64,000 nt of DNA from Sutcliffiella horikoshii (GTDB lineage: Bacteria > Bacillota > Bacilli > Bacillales > Bacillaceae_I): NCBI RefSeq assembly GCF_020524325.1, contig NZ_JAIVKY010000002.1:310001-374000 (forward strand). The letters run 5' to 3'. The translations under genes were made by a program, and so were the position numbers. This document shows positions 8,961 through 18,033 of this stretch, in pieces (position 1 is the stretch's first letter; each line of letters starts with the position of its first letter). The notes beneath the pieces were generated by a model. It saw only the letters and a list, made by a program, of their open reading frames with translations, did not search any database and was not told the origin of the DNA.

Positions 8961-10331
8961 TTAAGCTGTCTCCACCTTGTTTTTTACGAGCTTTTCATAC
9001 AAAGCATATGCGGTAAGCTTTCCTTGCTCTGCTGCAGTTACCACCATTGCCTCTCCTTGCCCCTTGCCAAACACAACATCACCACAGGCAAATACTTTTT
9101 CATTAGAGGTTTGATGGGTATGCTTATCTATCATCACTACTCCATCGTCATGAATGAGACCGAATTGTTCTATAAGGTTGGTGTATCTCGTCTGACCAAT
9201 TGCCTTAATGACAGCGTCAACTTGCAATGTAAATTCCGAACCTTCCACTTTCACAGGTCTTCTTCTACCATCCGCTCCTGAAGTTCCAAGTTCCATCCTT
9301 ACACATTCGATGGCCGTTACTTCGCCTTTATCGTTTCCAATAATTTTGCTTGGCGCTGTAAGCCAGCGAAATTCCACACCATCTTGTTTTGCAAATTCAT
9401 ACTCAAAGTCATAAGCAGTCATTTCTTCCTGAGTTCTTCGGTATAATATTTTCACATTTTCTGCGCCAAGCCTAACCGAACAGGTAGCACCATCAATGGC
9501 AGTATTACCTGCCCCAATGACCACGACATTTTTCCCTTTGAATTTATCGGTAATGCTGTTGGTCTTTGTTTCTTTTACAAAATCAATGGCATCATACACT
9601 CCATTTAAATCTTCGCCGTCAATTCCAAGCTTAGGAACACTTGCCATGCCAACTGCTAAAATAACCCCATCATATTGAGTCAGAATGTCATTTACGGAAA
9701 TGTCCACTCCCACTCTTGTATTGGTGCGTATCTCCACATCCAAGCTTTTAACCTGTTTCACTTCCCAAAAAGAAACACTTTTAGGCAGTCGGAAGGAGAC
9801 AATCCCATACGTATTCAGACCGCCTGCTTCTTGCTCTGCCTCAAATATTGTGACTTGAAAACCAAGTAGTGCCAGTTCACGAGCTGCAGAAAGCCCTGCT
9901 GGCCCGCCGCCGACAATCGCTACTTTTTTGCCATTGGATTTCCCTTTCTGAAAAAGAACTTGCTCATTTCTAATGGCCCAATCTGTCGCATAACGCTGAA
10001 GATCACCTATTACAATCGGTTTTGTATGGTGGTTTAGGACGCATGCCCCTTCACACAATTCTTCCGTTGGGCATACCCTCGAACAACTTGCTCCGACAGG
10101 ATTGGCAATCATAATCGTTTTTGCTGAACCCTTTAAGTTGCCTGAAGCAATTTTCTTAATAAAAGAAGGGATATCAATACTTGTTGGACACGCTACAATA
10201 CACGGTGCATCGTAGCAATATAAACATCGGTTAGCCTCTTCTAACGCTTCCCGATCTGTTAAACCAGGTTTTGCTTCCATAAAATTTACTGCCAAATCTT
10301 CTAAATCGATTCGTTTCATTGCCCCTTTCAC
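8961..10331 (-). CDS. preT: Dihydropyrimidine dehydrogenase, NAD-binding subunit PreT
   Basis: A 456-residue GltD-like flavoprotein that passes electrons from NAD(P)H through FAD and Fe-S centres to PreA. Cysteine clusters at 36, 39, 44, 48 and 83, 87, 93, 97 are the N-terminal Fe-S ligands; an FAD-binding VAIVGGGPAGLSAA follows near residue 137, and a second nucleotide-binding NVVVIGAGNTAIDGA further on. The best start is a GTG at 10329-10331, spaced well from AAAGGGGAG; the ATG four codons later lacks a proper site. It precedes preA in the operon and follows the structured intergenic hairpin after the beta-ureidopropionase gene. Confidence 0.93.
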   Translation of the reverse strand: MKGAMKRIDLEDLAVNFMEAKPGLTDREALEEANRCLYCYDAPCIVACPTSIDIPSFIKKIASGNLKGSAKTIMIANPVGASCSRVCPTEELCEGACVLNHHTKPIVIGDLQRYATDWAIRNEQVLFQKGKSNGKKVAIVGGGPAGLSAARELALLGFQVTIFEAEQEAGGLNTYGIVSFRLPKSVSFWEVKQVKSLDVEIRTNTRVGVDISVNDILTQYDGVILAVGMASVPKLGIDGEDLNGVYDAIDFVKETKTNSITDKFKGKNVVVIGAGNTAIDGATCSVRLGAENVKILYRRTQEEMTAYDFEYEFAKQDGVEFRWLTAPSKIIGNDKGEVTAIECVRMELGTSGADGRRRPVKVEGSEFTLQVDAVIKAIGQTRYTNLIEQFGLIHDDGVVMIDKHTHQTSNEKVFACGDVVFGKGQGEAMVVTAAEQGKLTAYALYEKLVKNKVETA

Positions 10332-10360
10332 ATACCCACTCCCCTTTATTCAATCTCGCA

Positions 10361-10442
10361 AGAAAAAAAGGTAATTCATATCGACGGATGTGCCCAATAT
10401 TAAATACTGGAATCAGGTTCACAAACTGCGAATGAATTACCT
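10361..10442 (-). promoter_or_regulatory. Large structured hairpin with U-tract between pydC-like gene and preT
   Basis: On the minus strand AGGTAATTCAT (10442-10432) pairs perfectly with ATGAATTACCT (10379-10369), enclosing 52 bases and followed by a run of seven Ts. Inside are TGTG/CACA and CCAGTATT/AATATTGG pairings, giving a three-level nested fold. It could be a plain terminator with an unusually long loop, an attenuator, or a ligand-sensing RNA controlling read-through into preT. Confidence 0.6.
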
Positions 10443-10450
10443 CTTGTCCT

Positions 10451-11341
10451 TTACGGCAAAAGTGCGGTCATTTCTTCATATGTCTCCGGTCGTCTGTCAC
10501 GGTAAAATTGCCACACATCTCTCACTTCACGGATTAATTTTTTGTTCATTTCACCAATGATTACTTCGTCTTGATCCCTGCTTCCGATGGAAACAAAGGA
10601 GCCTCTTGGATCAACTAGATAGGACTGCCCATAAAACTCGCCCATTTTCCATGGACCTTCCACCCCGACCCTGTTGATGGCACCGACATAATAGCCATTA
10701 GCCACTGCATGAGCAGGCTGTTCAAGCTTCCATAAGTATTCAGAAAGTCCTGCCACCGTAGCAGATGGATTGAATACAATTTCTGCACCTTTTAAGCCAA
10801 GCAAGCGTGCTCCTTCAGGAAAATGTCTGTCATAGCATATGTACACACCAACTTTTGCATATGCTGTATCAAAAATCGGATAACCAAGGTTGCCCGGTTT
10901 GAAATAAAATTTCTCCCAAAAGCCGTGACCTTGATCTCCTACCCCAACTTGAGGAATATGTTGTTTACGGTATTTACCAAGATATTTACCATCCGCATCA
11001 ATCACCGCTGCGGTATTGTAATACGTGGCAATGCCTTCTCTTTCATAGATTGGTAGGACAATAACCACTCCAAGTTCCTTAGCAAGATCTTGGAACAGTT
11101 TTGTTGTCGGACCATTTGGAATCTCCTCGGCAGCCTCGTACCACTTGGCATTTTGTTCACTGCAAAAGTATGGACCATAGAAGATTTCCTGAAGGCAGAT
11201 AATTTGTGCCCCTTTTGCTTTTGCTTCCCTTACAAGTTTAATATGCTTTTCGATGGCAGCCTTTTTATGGACCGCCACGGCCTCCGAGCCATCCACATCA
11301 TTGGATGCCTGAATTAAACCTATCATCACTTTGTCGGACAT
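10451..11341 (-). CDS. pydC: Beta-ureidopropionase (N-carbamoyl-beta-alanine amidohydrolase)
   Basis: Nitrilase-superfamily amidohydrolase of 296 residues. It releases CO2 and NH3 from N-carbamoyl-beta-alanine (or the beta-aminoisobutyrate analogue), the third step of reductive pyrimidine degradation. The catalytic triad is Glu52 (LQEIFYG), Lys126 (YRKQHIP) and Cys169 (VYICYDRHFPE). The ATG follows AAAGGAGGTTCTTAA. It is the first gene of the minus-strand catabolic operon and is separated from preT by a structured hairpin with a U-tract. N-carbamoylputrescine amidase is a close relative, but the neighbours decide for beta-ureidopropionase. Confidence 0.92.
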   Translation of the reverse strand: MSDKVMIGLIQASNDVDGSEAVAVHKKAAIEKHIKLVREAKAKGAQIICLQEIFYGPYFCSEQNAKWYEAAEEIPNGPTTKLFQDLAKELGVVIVLPIYEREGIATYYNTAAVIDADGKYLGKYRKQHIPQVGVGDQGHGFWEKFYFKPGNLGYPIFDTAYAKVGVYICYDRHFPEGARLLGLKGAEIVFNPSATVAGLSEYLWKLEQPAHAVANGYYVGAINRVGVEGPWKMGEFYGQSYLVDPRGSFVSIGSRDQDEVIIGEMNKKLIREVRDVWQFYRDRRPETYEEMTALLP

Positions 11342-11499
11342 TTAAGAACCTCCTTTTGATGATTGCATGCAAAAAATAAATTATTAGAATAATTAGAACT
11401 TTATGTATATTCTACTGTCTTTAGGCTTGTATTTCACTATACATAATGTCAAATGATACAAGGCAAAGACTGTCCACAATGTAAAACGACAGTATCCTA
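11342..11499 (-). other. Upstream region of the pyrimidine catabolic operon
   Basis: AT-rich intergenic stretch that must hold the operon promoter. I see no perfect -10/-35 pair. TTGCCT and TGTATA lie 17 bases apart on the minus strand, and TTGACA nearby lacks a good -10. The motif CACAATGTAAAACGAC at 11475-11490 resembles GACAAAATGTAAAATG upstream of the semialdehyde dehydrogenase, a possible shared operator. Confidence 0.4.
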
Positions 11500-11580
11500 G
11501 TAGATTGTAGTGGAAGGCGCGTAGACGCCCGCGGGGGGAAGGGACAGGTGAGACCCTGCAACGAAGGAAGCCACTGAAAA
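11500..11580. repeat. Dispersed palindromic element, partial (R3)
   Basis: Part of the dispersed family in the opposite orientation to R2 (gattgtagtggaaggcg ... acaggtgagaccctgc), joined to the next copy by the linker acgaaggaagcc, which also links R10 and R9. Confidence 0.6.
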
Positions 11581-11605
11581 ACTAAACTATAATGTGATTA
11601 GTGAT

Positions 11606-11730
11606 TTCTAGCTGTGGATTGGAGCAAAAGGCGAAGACTCCTGAGGGAGATAGCGTTAGGTGGAGACCCCGCAGGCGAAGTACGCTGCACCCCTAGGAAA
11701 GCGAAGCCATTTGCGGAAATCAACAGCGGT
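11606..11730. repeat. Dispersed palindromic element, full-length copy (R4)
   Basis: Full module from ctagctgtggattgg to gaaatcaacagcgg with the family core (aagactcctgaggg; gtggagaccccgcagg; taggaaagcgaagcc). Nearly the reverse complement of R9 at 48961-49095. Confidence 0.8.
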
Positions 11731-11774
11731 CTTTAAACAACATCTTATATCAGTGATATTTTCAGTGGCTTTTA

Positions 11775-11825
11775 AAGAAGAGAGGAGGCTCACGGACCGC
11801 CCGCAGGCAAGCGAAGCGCCTAGTT
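11775..11825. repeat. Dispersed palindromic element, fragment (R5)
   Basis: Fragment gaggaggctcacggac ... gcgaagcgcct of the same family, third member of the R3-R4-R5 tandem. No gene is visible in this block. Confidence 0.55.
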
Positions 11826-11832
11826 AGACGTA

Positions 11833-11860
11833 AGAAAACCCGCTCCTGAAAAGGAACGGG
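11833..11860 (-). terminator. Intrinsic terminator after yrzQ
   Basis: Minus-strand stem CCCGTTCCT / AGGAGCGGG with a TTTC loop, followed by TTTTCTTACG. It ends the yrrD-yrzR-yrzQ transcript. Confidence 0.85.
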
Positions 11861-11868
11861 CTCACACA

Positions 11869-12024
11869 TTAAGAAAACAATTTCTTGGCTTGCTTTCTCA
11901 TTTTCTTCATATTGCGTTTGGAAGTCATATCTCCCAAAAAGTTTTGCACATCATTATTTCGGCTAAGTCGAGTGGCAGCGGCTCCAAGGCCAATCATTAA
12001 CAAGGATGTCATAGCTCTGTTCAT
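11869..12024 (-). CDS. yrzQ: Short YrzQ-like protein (DUF3918), 51 aa
   Basis: Small gene encoding MNRAMTSLLMIGLGAA... and ending in the basic KRNMKKMRKQAKKLFS. A short hydrophobic N-terminus followed by a lysine/arginine-rich tail is what the Bacillus YrzQ family shows; the function is unknown. A GGGAGTGAG site precedes the ATG and a terminator follows the stop. Its position next to a yrzR-like gene and yrrD repeats the B. subtilis order, which supports the call. Confidence 0.75.
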   Translation of the reverse strand: MNRAMTSLLMIGLGAAATRLSRNNDVQNFLGDMTSKRNMKKMRKQAKKLFS

Positions 12025-12046
12025 GCGACTCACTCCCAAGTTTTAG

Positions 12047-12244
12047 TTACATACTAATTTGTCGATCGTCTTCATGAAACAAATCATCCAAAGAACTTAA
12101 CGTCCCGTCCTCTTCCACCTGATGAGTATGGACCATTCCTTTGGATACAGAAAGCTCAATAAAACAGCCCCAACAATAATACTGATTCACACCGATTTTA
12201 CCGATATCTTTACTTTTGCAATTAGGACAACAAAGGACCATCAT
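12047..12244 (-). CDS. yrzR: Zinc-ribbon-like small protein (YrzR-like)
   Basis: About 65 residues with CPNCKSKDIG...YYCWGC, two Cys pairs that look like a zinc ribbon, followed by an acidic tail. A GTG and two ATGs are possible starts within 10 bases; GAGGTG is best spaced for the second ATG (12239-12241), but I give the first ATG. It lies between yrrD and yrzQ as in B. subtilis. Function is unknown; a nucleic-acid or protein-binding role would be a guess. Confidence 0.7.
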   Translation of the reverse strand: MMVLCCPNCKSKDIGKIGVNQYYCWGCFIELSVSKGMVHTHQVEEDGTLSSLDDLFHEDDRQISM

Positions 12245-12256
12245 TGACACCTCGCG

Positions 12257-12730
12257 TTAAGATAATACAGAAACGACGACGGTATCTTTTCCGATGACAA
12301 GATCTGAAGGATTCTTAACAATTCTCTTTCCTTCCGACAAATCTGCGAAAAAACCGTCCGTTACCTCATATCCTACGATTGTGCCCGTTTCCTCTTCGAA
12401 ATATACATCATCCAACAACCCAAGCTTATCGCCTTCACCTGTTATAAAAGACTTTCCTTTTATACCGTGGAAGTGGTGATAATACACTTGCCCGTCCTCT
12501 TTAGCAATGGGTGTAAGAGCATGGTCTCCCACCATAATTCCTTCATCACCAAAAGAATGAATGTATTCAAAAGGTAGAAACTTGGCTCGATGGAACAGGC
12601 CTTTTCCATCAATTATCAGCCCTTTGATGTGCCCAGGTTCTTCAATACAAAAATCTTTCACACGGCCAATCTTATTCCCTGATGCCATATCGTAAATTAG
12701 CATCCCAATCACTCGAGAAAATGTTCTCAA
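12257..12730 (-). CDS. yrrD: PRC-barrel domain protein YrrD
   Basis: Protein of about 158 residues with two PRC-barrel-like halves, the first around VIGMLIYDMASGNKIGRVKD and the second around SFITGEGDKLGLLDDVYF. PRC barrels are small beta barrels found in the photosynthetic reaction centre H subunit and RimM; the role of YrrD is not established. The start is either GTG (12737-12739) or TTG (12728-12730); AGAGGTG lies 7 bases before the TTG, which I prefer. It is the first gene of the yrrD-yrzR-yrzQ unit. Confidence 0.82.
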   Translation of the reverse strand: MRTFSRVIGMLIYDMASGNKIGRVKDFCIEEPGHIKGLIIDGKGLFHRAKFLPFEYIHSFGDEGIMVGDHALTPIAKEDGQVYYHHFHGIKGKSFITGEGDKLGLLDDVYFEEETGTIVGYEVTDGFFADLSEGKRIVKNPSDLVIGKDTVVVSVLS

Positions 12731-12916
12731 AGAATCCACCTCTTTTCGAACATTACTAGCTTTTGTTTGATTGGTTGTGTTGATACTGCGAAAGGTTTTC
12801 CATTTTAAAATAGGTGTTTAGATTGAAAAACAGGCCATATTTCTCCACCTTTGACCAAGCAGTATTTCGTAAGTCGAATAGTATGTAAAGACTTCATTGA
12901 AAGGAGGTGAAAATTT

Positions 12917-13489
12917 ATGCCTAATTATTATTATTACTACAAAAGTGAACACAACATGGCTATTGCTGACGACTCAGCAGAATTTGACTACAAGAAGCAT
13001 GATAAGAAGGATCATTGTGACAATTATTATAAAAAAGACCATAAGAAGGATAGATCAAAATTAGTGGAATTTGCTTATCAAACATCCGACCCCATTACAA
13101 CATTACCGTTACCTCTAACCTTCCCACTAAGTACGCAACCACAAGTCGTTGCTACAGCCACTCTAAAGGATGTCGAAAAAGGGAATGTCGTATGGCTAAA
13201 TGGTCTTTACCATGTGAACAACAACTCGGCGGAATTTGCAGATTTGTATACAAGAATTTATCGTGGTAGCATTTCTCCCGGAAACCTAATTTATCAAAGC
13301 ATTGTTGAAATCGATGCAGAAGGAGATGCTGACGCAACAGAAGCTGTTACTCAATTCGTAGATGTGATTCCTGCTGATGCAAAATATGTGACCTATTATC
13401 TGACAGCTCAAAAAGGTCCGGGTTCTGAGGTCTTAGGTGTCTATGCATATGGTCCGATCACTTTTACTGCTGCAGAAATAAAACAGTAA
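12917..13489 (+). CDS. Unrecognised protein with Tyr/His/Lys-rich leader and beta-rich domain
   Basis: A 190-residue protein on the opposite strand to its neighbours, with a very strong ribosome site (AAAGGAGGTGAAAATTT). The first 50 residues are low complexity: YYYYYK, then Asp/Lys/His-rich DYKKHDKKDH and YYKKDHKKDR. From about residue 50 a regular, beta-rich domain follows (VVATATLKDVEKGNVVWLNG; PADAKYVTYYLTAQKG). There is no signal peptide or membrane segment. Such a tail plus a beta sandwich recalls spore-surface proteins, but I recognise no family and the assignment is a guess. It interrupts the yrrD-recD2 order and has its own terminator, which suggests later insertion. Confidence 0.72.
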   Translation: MPNYYYYYKSEHNMAIADDSAEFDYKKHDKKDHCDNYYKKDHKKDRSKLVEFAYQTSDPITTLPLPLTFPLSTQPQVVATATLKDVEKGNVVWLNGLYHVNNNSAEFADLYTRIYRGSISPGNLIYQSIVEIDAEGDADATEAVTQFVDVIPADAKYVTYYLTAQKGPGSEVLGVYAYGPITFTAAEIKQ

Positions 13490-13508
13490 GATGAACACGT
13501 AAAAGCCC

Positions 13509-13542
13509 AAAGAAGCTTGCCCATTGGTGGACAAGCTTCTTT
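13509..13542. terminator. Bidirectional terminator between the 190-aa gene and recD2
   Basis: Perfect 11-bp stem AAAGAAGCTTG / CAAGCTTCTTT; it serves the plus-strand gene ending at 13489 and could also end recD2. Confidence 0.75.
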
Positions 13543-13574
13543 CCCATTGGTATTTTCCCTTTTAAACACAGCCA

Positions 13575-15977
13575 TTATTCGTCATCCATAAAATCATATG
13601 GACTGACATTTTCCATGCCGATGTTAGCATCTTTCCAAAAAGGTACTTCTTGAAGTACAGGATCTATGACTTCCTCGTCTGCTAAAGTTCCGGACTCTTT
13701 TGTTTGAAGCCTTTCTTTTAAGGATGTTTGCCTTGCCATTTCATCTGCACGTTGCACGCCAAGTTTTAATGCCTCTTCTTCCCCACAAAGAATTAAAAAC
13801 CGCTTCGCACGTGTCACAGCAGTGTACAGTAGATTACGCCTGAGCATCCTGTAATAACTTTTCACCACCGGCAATACGACAATAGGGAACTCACTTCCTT
13901 GAGACTTATGTATGGAACAACAATAAGCGTGAGTTATCTGCCCAAGATCCTGCTTTGTATAAGTAACTTCATTGCCATCAAAAGAAACGATGACCATGTC
14001 CTGCTTTTCAGTATTTTCTTTCGCATAGAAAATGGAAACAACTTCACCAATGTCACCGTTAAAAACATGACTTTCCGGTTGATTGACAAGCTGCAGTACT
14101 TTATCACCGGTCCGATACACCACATTTCCAAAACTTAATTCACGCCGCTGATCACTTTTGGGATTGAAAAGTTCTTGAAGCATTTCATTAAGCTTATCTA
14201 TACCGGCTGTCCCTCTGTACATTGGTGCAAGCACCTGGATATCGCGAGCAGTATAGCCTTTACTTTGCGCGTTTGCACATACTTTTTTTACGACATCCAA
14301 TATTTGCGACTGTCCGCATTTGATAAACGACCGGTCCTTCTGTCCAGATGAAATGTCTGATGGCACTACCCCATCCTTCATATAGTGGGCCAACTCAATA
14401 ATGGATGAACCATCTGCCTGTCTATAAATATCCGTCAATTGAACAGTAGGAATCACGCTAGACGCGAGTAAGTCCTTCAATACTTGACCCGGACCAACAG
14501 AAGGAAGCTGATCTTCATCTCCCACCAATACAACTTGTATATCATCTGGCAGAGACTTAAACAGTTGATTGGCAAGCCAAATATCCACCATTGACACTTC
14601 ATCCACAATCAGAAGCTTACCTGTAATAGGGTTTTCTTCGTCATGTTGAAACCCTTCCGAACCATTCCAACCGAGGAGCCTATGAATGGTGAGAGAAGGC
14701 AGTCCTGTCGCTTCACTCATTCGCTTGGCAGCACGGCCTGTTGGAGCAACAAGCATAATTGGAAAAGGATCATCTTTGCTATAATCATTAGGTTCCAATG
14801 AACAACCATGTAGATCTGCGTATAGTTCGACAATTCCTTTGATGACGGTCGTTTTACCTGTCCCAGGTCCACCTGTCAAAAGAAGCATTGGAGTCATCAA
14901 TGCTTGCTGAATGGCTTCCTTTTGAGAAGGCGCATACTGGACCTTCAATCTGTCCTCCAGTTCCCCTAAGGCGAGAAGAAATTCTGATTCAGGGAACTGC
15001 TCGGCATATTGAGTTTGTTCCATCACCCTTTTAATATTGGTAACCACCCCTTGCTCGGAAAAATAGAGACTGGGTAAATACACTTTTCCATCTTCTGCTT
15101 TAAGCTTTCCTTCTTCTGTCAATTGCATAATTTCCCGAGAAATGTCAGACTCTGCGACAAGACCATGCTGCTTTTCGTTTAATAGTCTGACGACTGCTTC
15201 GGTAAGCTGTTCCTCGACAACGTAACAGTGACCTTCTTGCATGGAATGCTGTTCAAGCATATACAGACAGCCTGCCCTGATGCGGTCTGGATGATTTCCG
15301 GATATCCCGAAGTGATTTCCAAGCTCATCTGCTCTGGAAAAGCCAATTCCTTCTACTGTTTCCACAAGCTCATACGGGTTCTTTTGGAGCGTTTCAATTG
15401 TCTGGTCTTTATAGGCCTGATAAATCTTCATGGATAATTGAGGGCCAAAACCAAACTGGGACAAGGCAATCATGACCTGCTCCAACCCTTGATGCTCCAT
15501 CAACGTGTCATATAACGATTTGGCTTTATCACCGGCAAGCTTTGGGATGGAATCCAACACAGATGGATTTTCAAGAATTTTGGAGATGGCATTTTCACCA
15601 AGTGCATCTGCAATTTTTTCAGCTGTTTTTCTTCCAATGCCTGAAAACAGATCGCTTGAAAGATACTGAACAATACCGTGTCGTGTTTGGGGTATGTCCT
15701 TCCGAAAGTGTTCTACATGAAATTGCAGCCCAAATCTGGGATGTTCCTTCATTTGTCCAAAAAATATGTAAGTCTCGTCTTCATGAATGCGAGGGAAATA
15801 ACCAGTGACGACCGCTTCTTTTTCTTCATACGCAACATTCGTCTCCGTCACTCTGATTCGCACCACTGAATACATATTAGATTCATTATGGAAGATGGTG
15901 ACGAGATGCGATCCTTTGATAAACTTTTCATGTTCCTCGAACAAATCGAGGGAGGATTGCTGCTTCTGGTCCTTCAT
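13575..15977 (-). CDS. recD2: ATP-dependent RecD-like DNA helicase RecD2
   Basis: 800-residue superfamily 1B 5'-3' helicase acting in replication-fork maintenance and repair outside any RecBC complex. An N-terminal extension with helix-hairpin-helix repeats (SGIGRKTAEKIADALG; VEGIGFSRADELG) is the mark of RecD2. Walker A is GGPGTGKTT at 369-377, with LLIVDEVSMVD as motif II and the C-terminal HAYCCSIHKSQGSEF and YTAVTRAKRF as motifs V-VI. The ATG follows GGAGGGAAATCCC. It is read with yrrB and mnmA upstream, as in B. subtilis. Confidence 0.95.
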   Translation of the reverse strand: MKDQKQQSSLDLFEEHEKFIKGSHLVTIFHNESNMYSVVRIRVTETNVAYEEKEAVVTGYFPRIHEDETYIFFGQMKEHPRFGLQFHVEHFRKDIPQTRHGIVQYLSSDLFSGIGRKTAEKIADALGENAISKILENPSVLDSIPKLAGDKAKSLYDTLMEHQGLEQVMIALSQFGFGPQLSMKIYQAYKDQTIETLQKNPYELVETVEGIGFSRADELGNHFGISGNHPDRIRAGCLYMLEQHSMQEGHCYVVEEQLTEAVVRLLNEKQHGLVAESDISREIMQLTEEGKLKAEDGKVYLPSLYFSEQGVVTNIKRVMEQTQYAEQFPESEFLLALGELEDRLKVQYAPSQKEAIQQALMTPMLLLTGGPGTGKTTVIKGIVELYADLHGCSLEPNDYSKDDPFPIMLVAPTGRAAKRMSEATGLPSLTIHRLLGWNGSEGFQHDEENPITGKLLIVDEVSMVDIWLANQLFKSLPDDIQVVLVGDEDQLPSVGPGQVLKDLLASSVIPTVQLTDIYRQADGSSIIELAHYMKDGVVPSDISSGQKDRSFIKCGQSQILDVVKKVCANAQSKGYTARDIQVLAPMYRGTAGIDKLNEMLQELFNPKSDQRRELSFGNVVYRTGDKVLQLVNQPESHVFNGDIGEVVSIFYAKENTEKQDMVIVSFDGNEVTYTKQDLGQITHAYCCSIHKSQGSEFPIVVLPVVKSYYRMLRRNLLYTAVTRAKRFLILCGEEEALKLGVQRADEMARQTSLKERLQTKESGTLADEEVIDPVLQEVPFWKDANIGMENVSPYDFMDDE

Positions 15978-15995
15978 GGGATTTCCCTCCGTTCC

Positions 15996-16652
15996 CTAGT
16001 TTTCTTCTGTGAGAATCTTTTTCGCATGGGCCGCCAACATATGATCTTCTTGCACGTCCAATGCTTTATCCAGATTCTCCATTGCTTTTTCCCGATTCTC
16101 TTGATATGCATAGGCAACGCCTAAATTATAATAAGCATCCGCGTGCATTGGATCTTCCTCTACTACCTTTTCAAACTCCGTTGTCGCTTCTTTGATGAGC
16201 CCTTGTCCAGCTAAACAAAGTCCGTATTGGAATCTTGCTTCTGCATCTTCAGGCTTTAATTCGACTGCACGTTGAAAATAAGGAAGGGCAAGCTTTGGCT
16301 GTTCAAATTGCAATAAAGTCATCCCTAACATGAAAAAGATATCACTATCATTAACACCTTTCTTCATCGCAAGTTCAAACTGATCTTTTGCTTCATTCCA
16401 TTTTTCAAGCTGATAATAGACATTTCCAAGTCCGTAGTGCGCAGTACCGATGGTGTCGTCTTTTTCCAAAGCTCGTTCGAAAAATTTCATTGCTTTTTCT
16501 AGCTCCCCGACAGCGCTTAGCACATTTCCAAAGTTCACATATGCTACGGCATTCTCCGGATTCTCTTCTATTTCTTTTGAAAAAGCCGCAAGTGCCTCCT
16601 CGTATTTTCCTTCTTGAAGGTATTGAATACCTAATGCATTATTATCTTTCAT
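15996..16652 (-). CDS. yrrB: Tetratricopeptide repeat protein YrrB
   Basis: About 218 residues made almost wholly of five to six TPR units (for example AYVNFGNVLSAVGELEKAMK and ADAYYNLGVAYAYQENREKA). A TPR scaffold binds partner proteins; the partner here is unknown. An upstream ATG exists in frame, but GAGGTG lies before MKDNNALGIQYL, so the shorter form is chosen. Its place between mnmA and recD2 is the same as for yrrB in B. subtilis. Confidence 0.88.
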   Translation of the reverse strand: MKDNNALGIQYLQEGKYEEALAAFSKEIEENPENAVAYVNFGNVLSAVGELEKAMKFFERALEKDDTIGTAHYGLGNVYYQLEKWNEAKDQFELAMKKGVNDSDIFFMLGMTLLQFEQPKLALPYFQRAVELKPEDAEARFQYGLCLAGQGLIKEATTEFEKVVEEDPMHADAYYNLGVAYAYQENREKAMENLDKALDVQEDHMLAAHAKKILTEEN

Positions 16653-16701
16653 TTGTACGTACACCTCATCCATTTCATCAGTCTTTTTAGTATATCATAG
16701 A

Positions 16702-16735
16702 GAAAACCTCCATTCCTTATGGAATCGAGGTTTTC
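16702..16735 (-). terminator. Hairpin after mnmA
   Basis: Stem GAAAACCTC / GAGGTTTTC with inner ATTCC/GGAAT, 5 bases beyond the mnmA stop. The T-run lies within the stem, so termination may be partial. Confidence 0.65.
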
Positions 16736-16739
16736 ACTT

Positions 16740-17870
<1,131 letters not shown>

Positions 17871-17898
17871 TTAAATTAATTTAATTATTCCGTTTACA

Positions 17899-18028
17899 CC
17901 CTGTAGATTTCCGTTCCAGGTGTTCGCTTTCCTAGGGGCGGTGCTTGAGCCTCCTCGCTCCGCTGCGGGGTCTCAAGCTACCGCTATCTCCCTCAGGAGT
18001 CTCACACCTTGCACTACAATCTACAGGG
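17899..18028. repeat. Dispersed palindromic element, full-length copy (R6)
   Basis: 130 bp with perfect terminal inverted repeats CCCTGTAGATT / AATCTACAGGG and the family core (cgctttcctaggggcgg; gcttgagcctcctcg; tgcggggtctcaag). It fills the space between iscS and mnmA. Confidence 0.85.
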
Positions 18029-18033
18029 AGATC

